A DNA stretch of 64,000 nt from Anthonomus grandis grandis. Its lineage: Eukaryota; Arthropoda; Insecta; Coleoptera; Curculionidae. The stretch lies in contig NC_065554.1 in the NCBI RefSeq assembly GCF_022605725.1, positions 7,583,100 through 7,647,099 on the forward strand, given 5' to 3'. Below are positions 32,575 to 43,799 of this stretch, in pieces. The translations under genes and the position numbers were made by a program. The first letter of the stretch is position 1. Every line of letters begins with the position of its first letter. Under the pieces are notes generated by a model. The model was not told the DNA's origin, searched no databases, and saw nothing but the letters and a program-made list of their open reading frames with translations.

Positions 32575-33285
32575 TAAAAATTCTCTGGTCAGGACTTATA
32601 CAACCACATCTTACCTATGGTATTTTGGTTTAGGGGGAATTTTAGAGGCTTACTTACACCCACTTTGTATAATGCAAAAATAGATTCTAAAAGTCCTTTT
32701 AATAAAAGACAGAACCGATTCATCAGACGCACTGTTTAATCAGCTTCATTAATATATAATAATATAAGATAATTGTTAATATTAATTAATTAATAATGCC
32801 CAAAGTGATATCCTGCAACAGTTCAAATAGAAATACCTTATATATAAAAACCAGCAATCTGGTCGTTTTCATAAAGTAAAAACCACACTGGCTTAACGAT
32901 GTTTTTTTGTACATATGTAAGTCCCAAATTATCCGCTGAACTGCAAACTTTCGGAAATAAACAGCCTAAGGTTAAACAAAACCTAAATCTTGGTTATAAA
33001 CCACCATTAAAAACAGAAACTAAAAACTTTTTATATGCCAATGATCACACAAACTTTTGTCCCGGCTTTCGACTTCCATTCCCGATGATTCCGACTCTGA
33101 ACCGATTTCTTTTGTACCGAAATATTGTATGTTCTTAAATATTTAGTTGTTTGTTTTTTTTTACCACTAACAAGGTGATTTACCTTTTGTAGTTATTTGT
33201 TAATGTATTGTTTTTTTTATTCCTGTTTGAATATGGGTTTGTAACCATTTTTGAAGATAAATAACCTTATTATTATTATAGAACT
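32575..33285 (+). pseudogene. LINE 3' fragment
   Basis: The frame reads LIQPHLTYGILV, then (after a stop) LEAYLHPLCIMQK and KVLLIKDRTDSS. This is the RT thumb region of a CR1/Jockey-type element. A later open frame (32899-33138) follows in the right order but is not clearly homologous. The piece ends with a TTA-repeat tail at 33270-33282 (CTTATTATTATTAT), as LINE 3' ends do. Confidence 0.45.
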
Positions 33286-33334
33286 AAATTTCTCGAAAAA
33301 TGTTTTTCCACTCCTATGATACATAAATGTCAGA

Positions 33335-33525
33335 CAGGCAGGTAAGTTAACTTCACAGTGAAATGTAATCCTTTCTAATCCTTTTTCTCTAGTGTGAACT
33401 GGATTAGCATACCCTAAGAATTTCAGGTATTCCTATAATAAAAATTTAAGCAGTTTAAGTCAGGTGATCGAGAGGGCCAAAGCACGGGTCTTTTCCTTCC
33501 TACCAAACGATTTTCACAATATCCA
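33335..33525 (-). pseudogene. mariner-like transposase scrap
   Basis: The minus strand reads GYCENRLVGRKRPVLWPSRS, then PDLNCLNFYYRNT, and after a shift ANPVHTREKGLERI. This is the block around the last catalytic Asp plus the start of the C-terminal helices. It is cut off at 33525-33528 by the terminus of the next mariner element, so that element probably inserted here. Confidence 0.5.
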
Positions 33526-33528
33526 TTA

Positions 33529-35428
33529 TTCAGGGTGGCCCATTTAACTTGAGACATCGCAATATCTCGAAAACTAAACGTATCCAGAAAATGTTTCATG
33601 TGAAGTTTGAATGGTTTCCAGGGGGCCATAAATTGACATCATTGGTTTGACCTTGAGTGGACGTCTTCAACGTCAAATGAAGGTCAACTTCACTTCTTTG
33701 CATTGAAACCCCTATTTTTTTTAATAGTTTCTGATTAAGCGTTAAAAAATAAGTAACTTTCATCTGACACTTTTTTTACATGCGACCTCTCCTTTTCAAG
33801 ATATTAATTCTTGATTCTTTTACGAATTTTTTCTTTGACAATGACATTTGCCCTTATAGGTAGTATCTGATGATCTATCAAAAAGAGTGAAAGTATCTTA
33901 TGATAGAATTTTATTATCAACAGAATCGAAAACTTGAAAATAAAACGTATAAAGTTCAAATAAAATAAATTAAAACAAAAAAAAGTCAGAAAATTATTTC
34001 AATAAATGTTCAAAGTGTTGACCTTCCACTTCTATACATTTTCTAAAAAAAAGCTTTCTAAACGATCGATGAACAGAGTGCAGCATCTTTGGAGTTATCT
34101 GCCCGCAAACCTCCGTGATTCGCAGCTTCATATTTTCGGGAGTCGTTGGTGGATCGCGATATACGATCTCCTTCAAACAACCCCATAGAAAAAAATCTAA
34201 GGGCGTCAAATCGGGCGACCGTGGCGGCCAGTGGACTGCTCCACCGCGACCTATCCAACGTCCATTGAAGTCACGATCCAACACTTGGAGCGCAACGCGT
34301 GAATAATGTGCAGGACAACCATCATGCTGGTACCACATATTTATTCTCACTTCAAAACAAAAATACTGGTAGAATCTCCGGCAAAAAATTAGGGTATTTT
34401 TGGCCTGTAAGGACTTCATCAATAAAATAAGGTCCTTACACTTTATCATTGATGATGCCACACCAGACATTCACAGACCATGGCCGCTGATGTTCAATCG
34501 CTCGAAACCACCTGCGATTTTCAACTGCCCAATAATGCATGTTATGACGATTAACTACACCATAGTTTGTAAATGAAGCTTCATCGGTGAATAAGACGCG
34601 CAGAAAGAAATTGTTATTTTTATGCAACTGGTTTTGGGCCCATTCACAAAACATCACTCGATTTTGAAAATCATTCCCGTGAAGCTCTTGATGTAACGAC
34701 AAGTGATACGGATGAAACTTGTAGCGTTTCAAAATTCTTAGGACACTTGTTTTGGAGGTTCCAGAAGCAGAAGAAATTGATCGTGAGCTGACTCCAGGAT
34801 TATGGGCAACTGCAGCTAAGACGACAATTTCATTATTTTGACTGGTAATGCTTCTCTTTCGTGATCAATTTATAGTTCTCACACTTCCTTCTTCTATAAA
34901 GTGATACACTACACGATAACATGATGCTCGCGATGGAAGTCGCCGTTGAGGATGTCGCATGGTATACAGTTCAATGGCTCTATTAATATTCCGTTCAGAT
35001 TCACCATAGATTTCACCATAGATTGAAGGACCATTTCAACTTTTTCATTTATTGTTAGGCATTCCATAGTCACTCAACAAAATAGTCAAATACTTGATAA
35101 CTGAACGAATACTGTGAACCAAAATAATCTCTCATTTACTTTCTTCATCAGTATTTGTTTACAATCGCCTGAAATACCTGGGATAAATACGTGAGATCTG
35201 TTCACTATAGAAAATTTTCGCATCATAACAACTTACATTGATCATTGATTAACAATGCCTTATCACAACAATATTGAAAAATTGCTAAACCAAAGCTATT
35301 CCTGTTTCTAATGTCATTGTCAAGGAAAAAATTCGTAAAAGAATCAAGAATTAATATCTTGAAAAGGAGAGGTCGCATGTAAAAAAGCGTTAGATGAATG
35401 TTACTTATTTTTTAACGCTAAATCTGAT
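33529..35428 (-). mobile_element. mariner-like element with long inverted repeats, right end damaged
   Basis: The left end starts CAGGGTGGCCCATTTAACTT at 33529. An inverted repeat of about 117 bases pairs 33731-33847 with 35311-35428 at high identity. The outer 200 bases of the left end (33529-33730) have no partner on the right, so the right terminus is lost. The transposase gene lies between the arms on the minus strand. Confidence 0.65.
33994..35067 (-). pseudogene. mariner-like transposase (36 residues between last two Asp)
   Basis: It starts MECLTINEKVEMVLQ at 35067. A 12-bp tandem duplication (TTCACCATAGAT twice, 35000-35023) falls in the first helix-turn-helix. It then reads INRAIELYTMRHPQRRLPSR and RSISSASGTSKTSVLRILKR, then the catalytic domain: VLFTDEASFTNYGVVNRHNM, WSVNVWCGIINDKV, YQHDGCPAHYSRVALQVLDR, WIGRGGAVHWPPRSPDLTPL, ending GQHFEHLLK. 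One stop follows the KRKRS-type region and at least two frameshifts are present. All three catalytic Asp (TDE, HDG, SPD) survive. C-terminal 158 codons (34470-33994) are open. Confidence 0.75.
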
Positions 35429-35982
35429 ACTTTCTTCAAGTTCGTTAAGTATTTGATCAAACGTAGATTTTGGTCAATCAAACTTGACTGTTTTCTTATA
35501 AGGAATTCTGCCATTCGGAAATCGTTCCTCACAGAGCCTTTTTGGCTGCTAAGGCATTACATGATACAGTCGTACAGTCCATACATTAGACGTATATCAG
35601 AACCAGTAAATTCAGAAAACGTAAATTCTACTATGGCAAACAAATTAAATGAAGATTAACATAATAAAAAATAATAGGAAGAAAAATAACCGCCAATAAG
35701 TAGTTTTTATTAAAATTTCACGAAATTATATAAAATATTTTAAGGGCCGTAATCGTGCCTAGTTGCCAGTTTTTATGACGTTTCTTCTACTCTTATGATT
35801 GTTTATTTTTCGAATTTTATAAAAAAAACTCCTATCAGGATTCCGCTCACATTTCCTATTTTCTTTGGCCATCCGACCTAATTTATGTAGTTTCTTAGTA
35901 TTACCTTCCATCTTTATCAGCACCTTCACATAGTTAACCGGTAACTACTTTTCAGTAGGTATATTACATTTAAACATAACAG
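35429..35982. other. No gene seen
   Basis: AT-rich sequence between a mariner and a LINE. The small open frames have no recognisable content. Confidence 0.3.
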
Positions 35983-37860
35983 TTTAGAGGTGGTGGGGTG
36001 CTTATAGCAGTAAGTAATAAATTTAGTTCTAGAAAAATTGCTACTCCTTACATCTCAGTGGAGCAAGTATATGTAGAAGTAAATATTTGCAAGAAGTCAT
36101 TTGTTTTTGGTGGAGTGTACATTCCACCAAATGCTACACGCGATAAGTACGAGTTACATGGTATGTCAGTTCATGAAATCTGTGAAAGCTACCAACAATC
36201 ATCGGTGCTGGTGTTCGGTGATTACAACCTACCTGAGGCGGTTTGGTCAGATGATGTTGATGGGGTTTGTGTAGCTTGCAATGAACACTATCCAGCCCGA
36301 GTATTAGCTGAAATGTTTTCTTATAATAATATGTTTCAATGCTATAACGAACTAAATAACAGAAATACATTTTTAGATTTAGTAGTTTCTGATTTGCATA
36401 ATGTTAATATTTCAGCTGCTGTTGACTGTATTTTTAGTAATAGTTTGCACCACGTTTCTTATTATATTAATATTTAAACTGACTCATCTTCACTAATGCT
36501 TGATGAATTTTATTTCGATTTTCGGAATGCCGACTTTGGGGCTATTAACCTTCATTTGGGGGCTATTGATTGGAGTATGAATTTTGATGTGTTGAATATT
36601 GATGGTGCTGCGGGTAAGTTAAACGATCTTTTACAGGATTGCCTTGATTTGTATGTTCCTAAAAAGAGACTAAGGTCTTCATCTTTTCCTAAATGGTTTA
36701 GTCCTTTACTTAAAGACTTTATTTGTAAAAAGAAGGCTGCACTCAGTAAATATACGTCTACTCCCTCACCTGACTCTTATGCTCGTTTTTGGACCCTTAG
36801 ATCTCGACGTAAAGCAGAACACGATCGTTGCTTTAGTGAATATATTGGTAAAGTGAAGAGGTCAGTGCTGGATGATAGTCGTTACTTTTGGAGGTTTGTC
36901 AATGACAAAAGATTGCTCTTATGCATTTCCAAATTCGATGTTTTTAAGCCAGGAAATGGCAGAGTCTAGAGAAGCAATTACTGATTTATTTGCAAAGTTT
37001 TTTGTCACAGTTTACGACAACTCTACGTATACCATTCCTGATTCTCTTGAATTTGGTTTCCCAGAATATTATTATTCGATGCTTTACTCTCTCGGAGGTA
37101 TTTTCTAAGATCCAGAAATTACCTCAGTTATTTACCACAGTTTCATCATGCCGATATTTAAGGCTGGCAATAGGGGGGATATTGCCAATTATTGTGAACT
37201 CATTGGCCAAATTGTTTGATAGTTTGGTTTGCGGTCAGCTAACATGGCAATGCAAAGGAATCATTAGTGAAAAACAGTCAGGATTCTCTTCTGGAAAATC
37301 CACAACCAGCAGTTTGGTTCAATACGAGTGTGATCTGTTGAGGGCTTTGGAGAGGGGGGTTCAGACTGATGCGGTCTATACCGACTTCTCCAAGGCTTTC
37401 GACAGGGTGAACGTCTCTTGCTGGCCAAGTTGGAAAGTGCTGCTTTCATGACTCCATCTTAAAATGGCTAAAATTTTTACGGTTTGCTGCATTTAGAATG
37501 GGCAATAGTTTTGACGAGTACCATCGTGAGGACATGAGAGTAAGACTTAACCTGGATACATTGGCCAAAAGGCGTGTGAACGCTGATCTTTGTTTTGTCT
37601 TTAAGCTGGTTAATGGCATGCTCCTGACCTTCTTTCTAAAGTGGGTCTCAATGTTCCAAATAGAACTCTACGCAATTTTGACCTTTATCATGTTCCTATG
37701 CACAGAACTGAATATGGCCGTCATTCTCGTATCGATAGATCTCTGAGTGTCTTAAACGCTCATAACATTGATTTATGTAGTAGTTCACTGTCCGTTTTTA
37801 AGAATAGCCTGAGCAGACTATGGCTGTAATAGTGTCAACTCAGTTCTTAGATATATATAA
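35983..37860 (+). pseudogene. LINE (CR1/Jockey-like) endonuclease and partial RT
   Basis: The endonuclease reads GGGVLIAVSNKFSSR, FGGVYIPPNATR, VLVFGDYNLPEAVWSD and NTFLDLVVSD. Then comes a linker (PKWFSPLLKDFICKKKAALS, SRYFWRFVNDKR) and RT blocks (PIFKAGNRGDIANY, SEKQSGFSSGKSTTSSLVQY, AVYTDFSKAFDRVN). At about 37450-37480 the reading jumps to the far C-terminus (LDTLAKRRVNADLCFVFKLV to VFKNSLSRLWL, stop near 37829). The segment with the catalytic FADD box is therefore deleted. An AT-rich tail follows to about 37910. The 5' end is truncated. Confidence 0.7.
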
Positions 37861-37910
37861 AATACAATGTAAATAAATATAAATATATAATATAAATATA
37901 TAATAATAAA

Positions 37911-38587
37911 TATATACGAGGTGTGAGGGGTATCTATTTGAGAATTTTGTGCTACATTTCAGGCAAATATGATGAGAAATGTATTTGCTCTGAAGCTTTG
38001 CTTTGATGGAAATATGTGAGTTTTTTTTTATTTTATACCTTTTCATACTTTTATTATTTTACAGTGTACGTTCTGGACCGTTTTTAAAGAATGGCGCCAT
38101 ATACAAATTCTAACAAAATGAAGCCAAGTTTGGTATGGTTTTTATTTTTTATGTTGGCTTCTTAAAACTTGTTAATTTGGCAAATTCTGATATTTTCTAT
38201 TTGCGAAAAACTGGTACATGATAACGGATTACAAAAAAAATGGCGCCTAGTACATAAACAAAAGAAGCACTGGAAAAAACGGTCGTGTTGTCAACGTCCT
38301 CGTGTTGTAAAAATAAAGGTATACATAAAGAAATTTATAAATCAATAGTAGTGTGTGTGTAGTGTAGAAACATATTTCACGGCTCCTGTGAACTTCGAGA
38401 TTGGACTAGAAAAGTGATTTTCATACAAAAAGGCCGAGTTTTGTGCTGCAAGGATCAATCTGAAATTAATTTGGACAAGGATACAAACTTTCACACATCA
38501 ACATGAACTTTAATTACACTAATAGGAAAAGTACGTATTTTTCCTATTTATAAAAAACTTCCTAAACCAACAGTACAACCGGTAAAT
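37911..38587. other. No gene seen
   Basis: AT-rich sequence with no recognised domain. It precedes a short mariner-like scrap and may hold that element's remains. Confidence 0.3.
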
Positions 38588-38842
38588 AGAGCAAATTGAA
38601 ACAATCCCTTGGTCAGCCCGAAGTCCAGATCTTACTCCGTTAGATTTCTTCCTGTGAGGATTATTAAAGTACACTATTTACAAGCAAAGGCTTACTACGG
38701 TAAATGAAGTGCAAAGAACTATTAGAGAGGCTGTAGCCTACTTAAATCAAACAGATTTTGTATCCACTGCTATAGAACCTTTAGAAGTTGTTTATACTAT
38801 ATGTATTATTTACAATAGAAGGTATATTAAAAACTTACTTTA
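38588..38842 (+). pseudogene. mariner-like transposase C-terminal fragment
   Basis: The frame reads ETIPWSARSPDLTPLDFFL, a stop where relatives have Trp, then GLLKYTIYKQRLTTVNEVQR, TIREAVAYLNQTDFV and SLLY-like end residues. This is the last catalytic block and C-terminal helices of a mariner-superfamily transposase. The rest is missing. Confidence 0.6.
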
Positions 38843-39005
38843 GACTTTAGTTAGCATTATGTTGCTGTTATTTTTTACAATGCTAATAAATTTATGTCAC
38901 AGAAGTGGTTTAAATATCATTCTGTACCTATGGATACGACAACGGCGGTTATTAACTTTTGATATTTCTATATTATTGTACGTATTTTAAAAATATTATA
39001 TAAAA

Positions 39006-39355
39006 TATAGGGTATTCCATTAAAAAAACTGAAATATTGTGAATTGAAAATTTAAAGATATATCTCATTAACTGAGATACTGTATAAATTTAAAATACCT
39101 AGTCACCGTTGATCCATAGGAAGTCGTAGTGGGAATTTTATTAAAATGTCTTAATTACCATCATTACAAAAGACTGTGTGCCGAGGACATAAATTTGCTA
39201 CAAAAAAATACAAAAACCTTAATTTCTGTCTAAACTACATGAAATTCGGATAGGTAGTTCTTATGACAATTACCTTTATTTCTCCCAAGGAACTCGGGGT
39301 GTGCCATTTAAAATTCTGGTGCTAAAGTTGATTCAGCAAATTTTGAACACCCTAT
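39006..39355. mobile_element. Putative mariner-type MITE (350 bp)
   Basis: TATAGGGTATTCCATTAAAA at the left faces inverted TATAGGGTGTTCAAAATTTG at the right, ending at 39355. Only the first ten or so bases match, with TA-rich flanks. No coding content is inside. It directly borders the truncated end of the LINE at 39357. Confidence 0.4.
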
Positions 39356-39356
39356 A

Positions 39357-40343
39357 TTGATAAAACTCAAATAGTTTAAAAATTCGCTTAAAACAAAGAC
39401 GAATGTCAGACATAGTCCCATCAAGGTCCACAATCTGCTTTCTATTGTTTAGATATGAGGAGAACCAGCCACAAGCTTGATCAGAAAACCCAAAAAAGTG
39501 CAGCTTAGCGATCAGCATATCATGGTTAATAAGATCAAATGCCTTACTATAATCTAAGAGGACCAAACAGAGACCTTTCATTCATCCATGTTTCTAGGTA
39601 TACAACTAGTCACCCAACTAGGTGCTGTTGCTGTGCTATGACAAGCTCTAAATCCAGACGGAATATCTGGCGGCATGTCTTGACAGTGAACAAACTTGTT
39701 CATGGATTGTCAAGAGGCTAATGGGTCTTAATTCATCCAGACTACCGATATGTGGAGTCTTGGGCAGTGGCTTTACTAAAGCCGTTTTCCATATGAGAAA
39801 ATATTTACCATTCTGTAAGCATTTATTAAAAATAGTCATTATCACAGGAGCGAAAAATCAATGCTAAACAGAAGCATATCGTAACTAATCTCATCAATAT
39901 CCATATATTTTGATTTAATTTGAAAAATGATTTATAAACATCATATGCTGTAACGATTGGTAATTTCAAGGTGTTATTTAATGAAGGCAATATAGTGTTG
40001 GACAAATAATATGTTACCAGTTCTGGGTGCACTGGAACAGCCCTATCATTTATGCTGGCAAAGTAATTGCTTATTCTTGTGACATGCTTCAGGTTTTCAG
40101 GGATTTCAAATGAAGCCCTAGAATGAAAATTCCAACTATTAAGCTTTGACCAAATCTTTTTAGAATTATTTTTAACCTTATTCAATTGAGAAATCAGATA
40201 AGCCTTTTTTTAATTTTTTATTGCAGTTGATAAGGAATGCTTAAGATCCAGGTAGAAATTTTTATCAGACGAATCAAGTGAGCGTTTGTATCTATTATAT
40301 GCTTTTTTCTTTAGTTTTATGATTTCTTTGATTGTTTCAGTTA
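39357..40343 (-). pseudogene. LINE pre-RT and RT region (3' part of a split element)
   Basis: Reading downward from 40343: TETIKEIIKLKKKAYNRYKR, then WSKLNSWNFHSRASFEIPEN, NDRAVPVHPELVTYYLSNTI, then RT blocks WKTALVKPLPKTPHIGSLDE and LRPISLLTIHEQV. Next comes LVLLDYSKAFDLINHDMLIA, then KLHFFGFSDQACGWFSSYLN. The copy stops at 39357 before the catalytic FADD box. It joins in frame, across the mariner 40346-41944, to the upstream part at 41947-42365. Stops and frameshifts are present. Confidence 0.7.
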
Positions 40344-40345
40344 TA

Positions 40346-41944
40346 CAGGGTGTTTCAGAACTATGGGATCAAACTTCTAGGGGTTGTTAAGTGCAACAGT
40401 AGAATCCATTTGAGTATAGGAACCCATGTCCAGAAATGTGTCACTACGTCACTACGGCCCTAAGACGCGTTTAAATTTAGAAAAAATATTAATTACCTAA
40501 ATAGGATCTGATGCATTTATTTTTACCTTTTGTATATGATACCATCACAACAATTGTTCAAAATGTCTTCCTCCAACCTCAATACACCGATTTAAACGCC
40601 GCACATGATTTCGGCGGACTACACTAAAAATTTGATCCTCGTTTTAAATGATTTCAAATGCTGCTGTTATTCGTCCAATTAAGTCTAGCTCTAATTCTAC
40701 TGGAGTTTCGTAGACTAAAGACTTTACATGTCTCCACAAGAAAGAATCGAGCGACGTTAAATCGGGTGACGTAGGAGACAAAGAAACTGCTCCACCTCTG
40801 GCAATCCAACGGTGCCCAAACCGCTGAGCCAAATACTCGCGTACTTGTACAGCAAAGTGAGCCGGCGCTCCATCATACTGAAACCACATTTGCTGTCTAA
40901 CGATTAGTGGAACATTTTCAAGGAGTTCTGGGAGAACTTCCTCCAAGAAACGCAGATAAATAGGTCCTGTTAACCGTTCGGTAGAAGGTATGGCCCAATT
41001 CAATAATCATCAACAATGCCTGCCCATACGTTGACAGACCAACGATTCTGATGTTTTCTTGGAAAAATTACATAAGGATTTTCTTCGTCCCAAACATGGC
41101 TATTCCTATTATTAAAAATACTGTCTCTTGTGAAAGAGGCTTCATCGGTCCACAAAACATATCGTAAAAAATTTGGTTGTGCAATGATGTGATCCAGAAG
41201 CCATCGACAAAATTGAACTCTAGGATGATAATCGACTGCAGTCATACCTTGAACTTTCTGGAAGTGGTTAGGATGGAGTTGTTGTACCGGTAGTACCCGT
41301 GTCGTGTAGTACTGTCGTGTAGTACCCGCCAGACAGAAGCGTTACTCGTATTCATATTCTTAGCGACGTCACGTGTGCTATTTGATGGTTCATCGGCAAC
41401 TGGTTGAAGCACCTCTTCTTCAAATTCAACCGTTCTTACGTTTCGAGCAACACCAGTATCATGCATCTTGGTCTTAAACATGCCTGTCTCAGCGAGCCGC
41501 CGATGAACCGCAATAAACTTTTTGTATCCAGGATGCTGTCGTTCGGGATAACGTTCATGATACAACCGCGATGCTGTTCGTGCATTGCAGTTTGTTGCTA
41601 TGTATGCCAAATGCATATCCGCCAATTCTTGATTGGTGAAGTTTTCCATTAGCAATAAATGTTTAAAAATTGTAAGCTATAAAATTTTTAAAGATGACAT
41701 TAAGAATTGACATTGATAAGCGTTGATTTTAAACAATTGTTGTTATGGTATCATGTACAAAAGGTAAAAATAAATGCAGCAGATCCTATTTAGGTAATTA
41801 ATGTTTTTTATAAATTTTAACGCGTCTTAGGGCCGTAGTGGCGTAGTGACGCATTTCCGGACATGGGTTCCCATACTCAAATGGATTCTTCTGTGGCACT
41901 GAACAACCCCCAGAAGTTTGATTCCATAGTTCTGAAACACCCTG
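40346..41944 (-). mobile_element. mariner-like element with about 214-bp inverted repeats, inserted in a LINE
   Basis: The termini begin CAGGGTGTTTCAGAACTATG. The arms 40346-40560 and 41731-41944 are about 90% identical inverted copies. TA flanks both ends (40344-40345 and 41945-41946). Removing the element and one TA restores the LINE reading (RTRPKPY joined to ITETIKEI). The transposase stop codon lies inside the left arm. The gene has a few frameshifts and one stop. Confidence 0.9.
40545..41649 (-). pseudogene. mariner-like transposase (36 residues between last two Asp)
   Basis: It starts MENFTNQELADMHLAYIATN at 41649, with helix-turn-helix regions (YKKFIAVHRRLAETG, STRDVAKNMNTSNASVWRVL). 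A 13-bp tandem duplication (TGTCGTGTAGTAC twice, plus strand 41300-41325) sits at a frame break. The second frame has FLRYVLWTDEASFTRDSIFN and WSVNVWAGIVDDY. The third has ERLTGPIYLRFLEEVLPELL, WFQYDGAPAHFAVQVREYLA, WIARGGAVSLSPTSPDLTSL, a stop, and the end RCIEVGGRHFEQLL at 40545. The three catalytic Asp remain. Confidence 0.8.
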
Positions 41945-41946
41945 TA

Positions 41947-42365
41947 TATGGTTTAGGTCGTGTTCTAAGCTTTATAGTTTTTAAAGGCACACAGTAATCA
42001 AATATTTCAACTAATTGCTTGTTTAGCATTTCAGTGGAGTTGTCAAAAAAGCCTTGGGTCAATATTTGGCCAAAATCAGTATTACTCATAAAAACATTAA
42101 ACAGATTTAATTAAATTTCAAAAAGTTATAAGTTTAGGTTTATCTACATCAAGACTTAAATTCAAGAAAGAATAAACAAGCCTATGGTCTGTTACATCAT
42201 ACATTTCCACTGTTTCTGATTTAACGATCCACACAGATAACATCAATCAGACTTTCAGAAAATTTACATAGTCAAGTTGGTTTGTTAATCACCTGGACTA
42301 AGTTGTGGATTAGCAGCAAGTCTACATTATAGTTAAAGGTTAGTAGTCTCATTACCAATCCAGGA
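41947..42365 (-). pseudogene. LINE endonuclease C-terminus and linker (5' part of split element)
   Basis: The minus strand reads GLVMRLLTFNYNVDLLLIHN, LVQVINQPT, then MYDVTDHRLVYSFLNLSLDV (the DH of the endonuclease SDH motif), and FMSNTDFGQILTQGFFDN, then VEIFDYCVPLKTIKLRTRPK. The reading is cut at the TA where the mariner inserted and continues at 40343. The 5' end of the LINE is missing beyond 42365. Confidence 0.65.
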
Positions 42366-42899
42366 AAAATTTAAACTAAGCTGCAAAGGATGTAGCAAAA
42401 TCTACTTAATATATATGTATTATTGGATGTGATCTTAAATATTTTTGTACTTTTGATGATTTGTATGATTAATAGCCTAAATTGTAGTAATACTTCAAAG
42501 TGTATAACTAGTATAAAAAAATTACCCACCCTTTCACTTTGAACTGTCCGAACATTTTTCTGAAAATATACCAAAAGAGTCACAAATAGAGGTGCGACCT
42601 TTAAGTTTATGCCTCCCTGTATGTTAGATTTATTAAAACAGTTTTTATCAAAGCTATTATTACTTAGATACATAAATTAGAAATTTTAAAGAACCTGCTT
42701 AATATTTTTGATGACGGGATTTAAATATATACATTAGTGGTAAGTGGTAAATGGTATGGCAACTCTTAATAATACTTGTATTATTTAATACTGAATTTTT
42801 CTGGAGCCTTTTTAATTTCGGTAAATTACAGAAACGCCACTGACATACAAATTGTTGTGCTTAATAATTCAACAAGGTATCTTTTTTATGTTTTCTCTG
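42366..42899. other. No gene seen
   Basis: AT-rich sequence between the LINE 5' truncation and a Tc1-like relic. No recognised content. Confidence 0.3.
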
Positions 42900-43715
42900 C
42901 GATGAGGAATTTCTGGTTGGAAAAAAATATGGAAACTATGCGCCGAAGTCGGGAAGACGTCGTACAACTACTCCTCGAATGGATAAAACTATTTTAAGGA
43001 TCTCAAAACTTGATCCTAGAAAAATCTCCACACAAATTAGAAATGAAATCTCGGAGCAATATGGTGTTAACATGACAAGTAGAACAGTAAGAAACCGTCT
43101 ACTTGATGGAGGTCTTTTTGGGAGAGTTGCTATTAAAAAGCCACTTCTATTAAAGAAAAATAGAAAGGCCCGAAAGGAGTTTGCCAGAGCTCATCTCTCT
43201 TCGTCTTGAGAAAAATGGAATACCGTTTTACAAAGTTATGAAAGCAAATTTTCTCTATTTGGATCTGATGGCAAGAAATATGTAAGGAAACCGGTGGGCA
43301 AGATTCAAAGCAAAGTACCAAATTCCAACAGTGAAGCATAGAGGCGGGAACATAATGGTCTGAGGATGTTTTTTCTAATATGGAACAGAACCAGTTAGTC
43401 AAGTGAAGGGTAAAATGGGCCGATTACAATACACAGAGATATTGGAAAATACAATGTTACCATTTGCAGAAGAAGATATGCCATTGCGATGGATATTTCA
43501 ACAGGACAATGATCCGAAACATTCGCCCAAATTTGTAAAGGATTGGTTTCGTGAGAAAAAAAATAACTGTTCTTGAATGGCCATCTCAATCCCCAGACTT
43601 GAAGCCCATTAAATATCTTTGGGACATCTTAGATTGCCATATTCGGATGCATTCCAATATAAAAAACCGGCAACAGCTTTTTCATATTATTACCCCGGTT
43701 GATGAGTGAACAGTT
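42900..43715 (+). pseudogene. Tc1-like transposase, catalytic Glu replaced by Lys
   Basis: The frame reads SGRRRTTTPRMDKTILRISK (a GRPR-like hook), then DPRKISTQIRNEISEQYGVN, MTSRTVRNRLLDGGLFGRVA (second helix-turn-helix). A frameshift leads to WSDESKF-like residues (here SYESKFSLFGSDGKKYVR), HGGGNIMVWGCF-like residues, RWIFQQDNDPKHSPKFVKDW, and EWPSQSPDLKPIKYLWDIL. Tc1 relatives have PIE at the last site. Here it is PIK, exactly 34 residues after the second Asp. Several frameshifts are present. No termini were found. Confidence 0.75.
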
Positions 43716-43799
43716 TTTTTAGAGTACCATAAAAATCCATTGATTTTGTTCAAAACTGAACACTGGCTAAGAGTCGATGAACCTCTGTTTATTTCAGGC

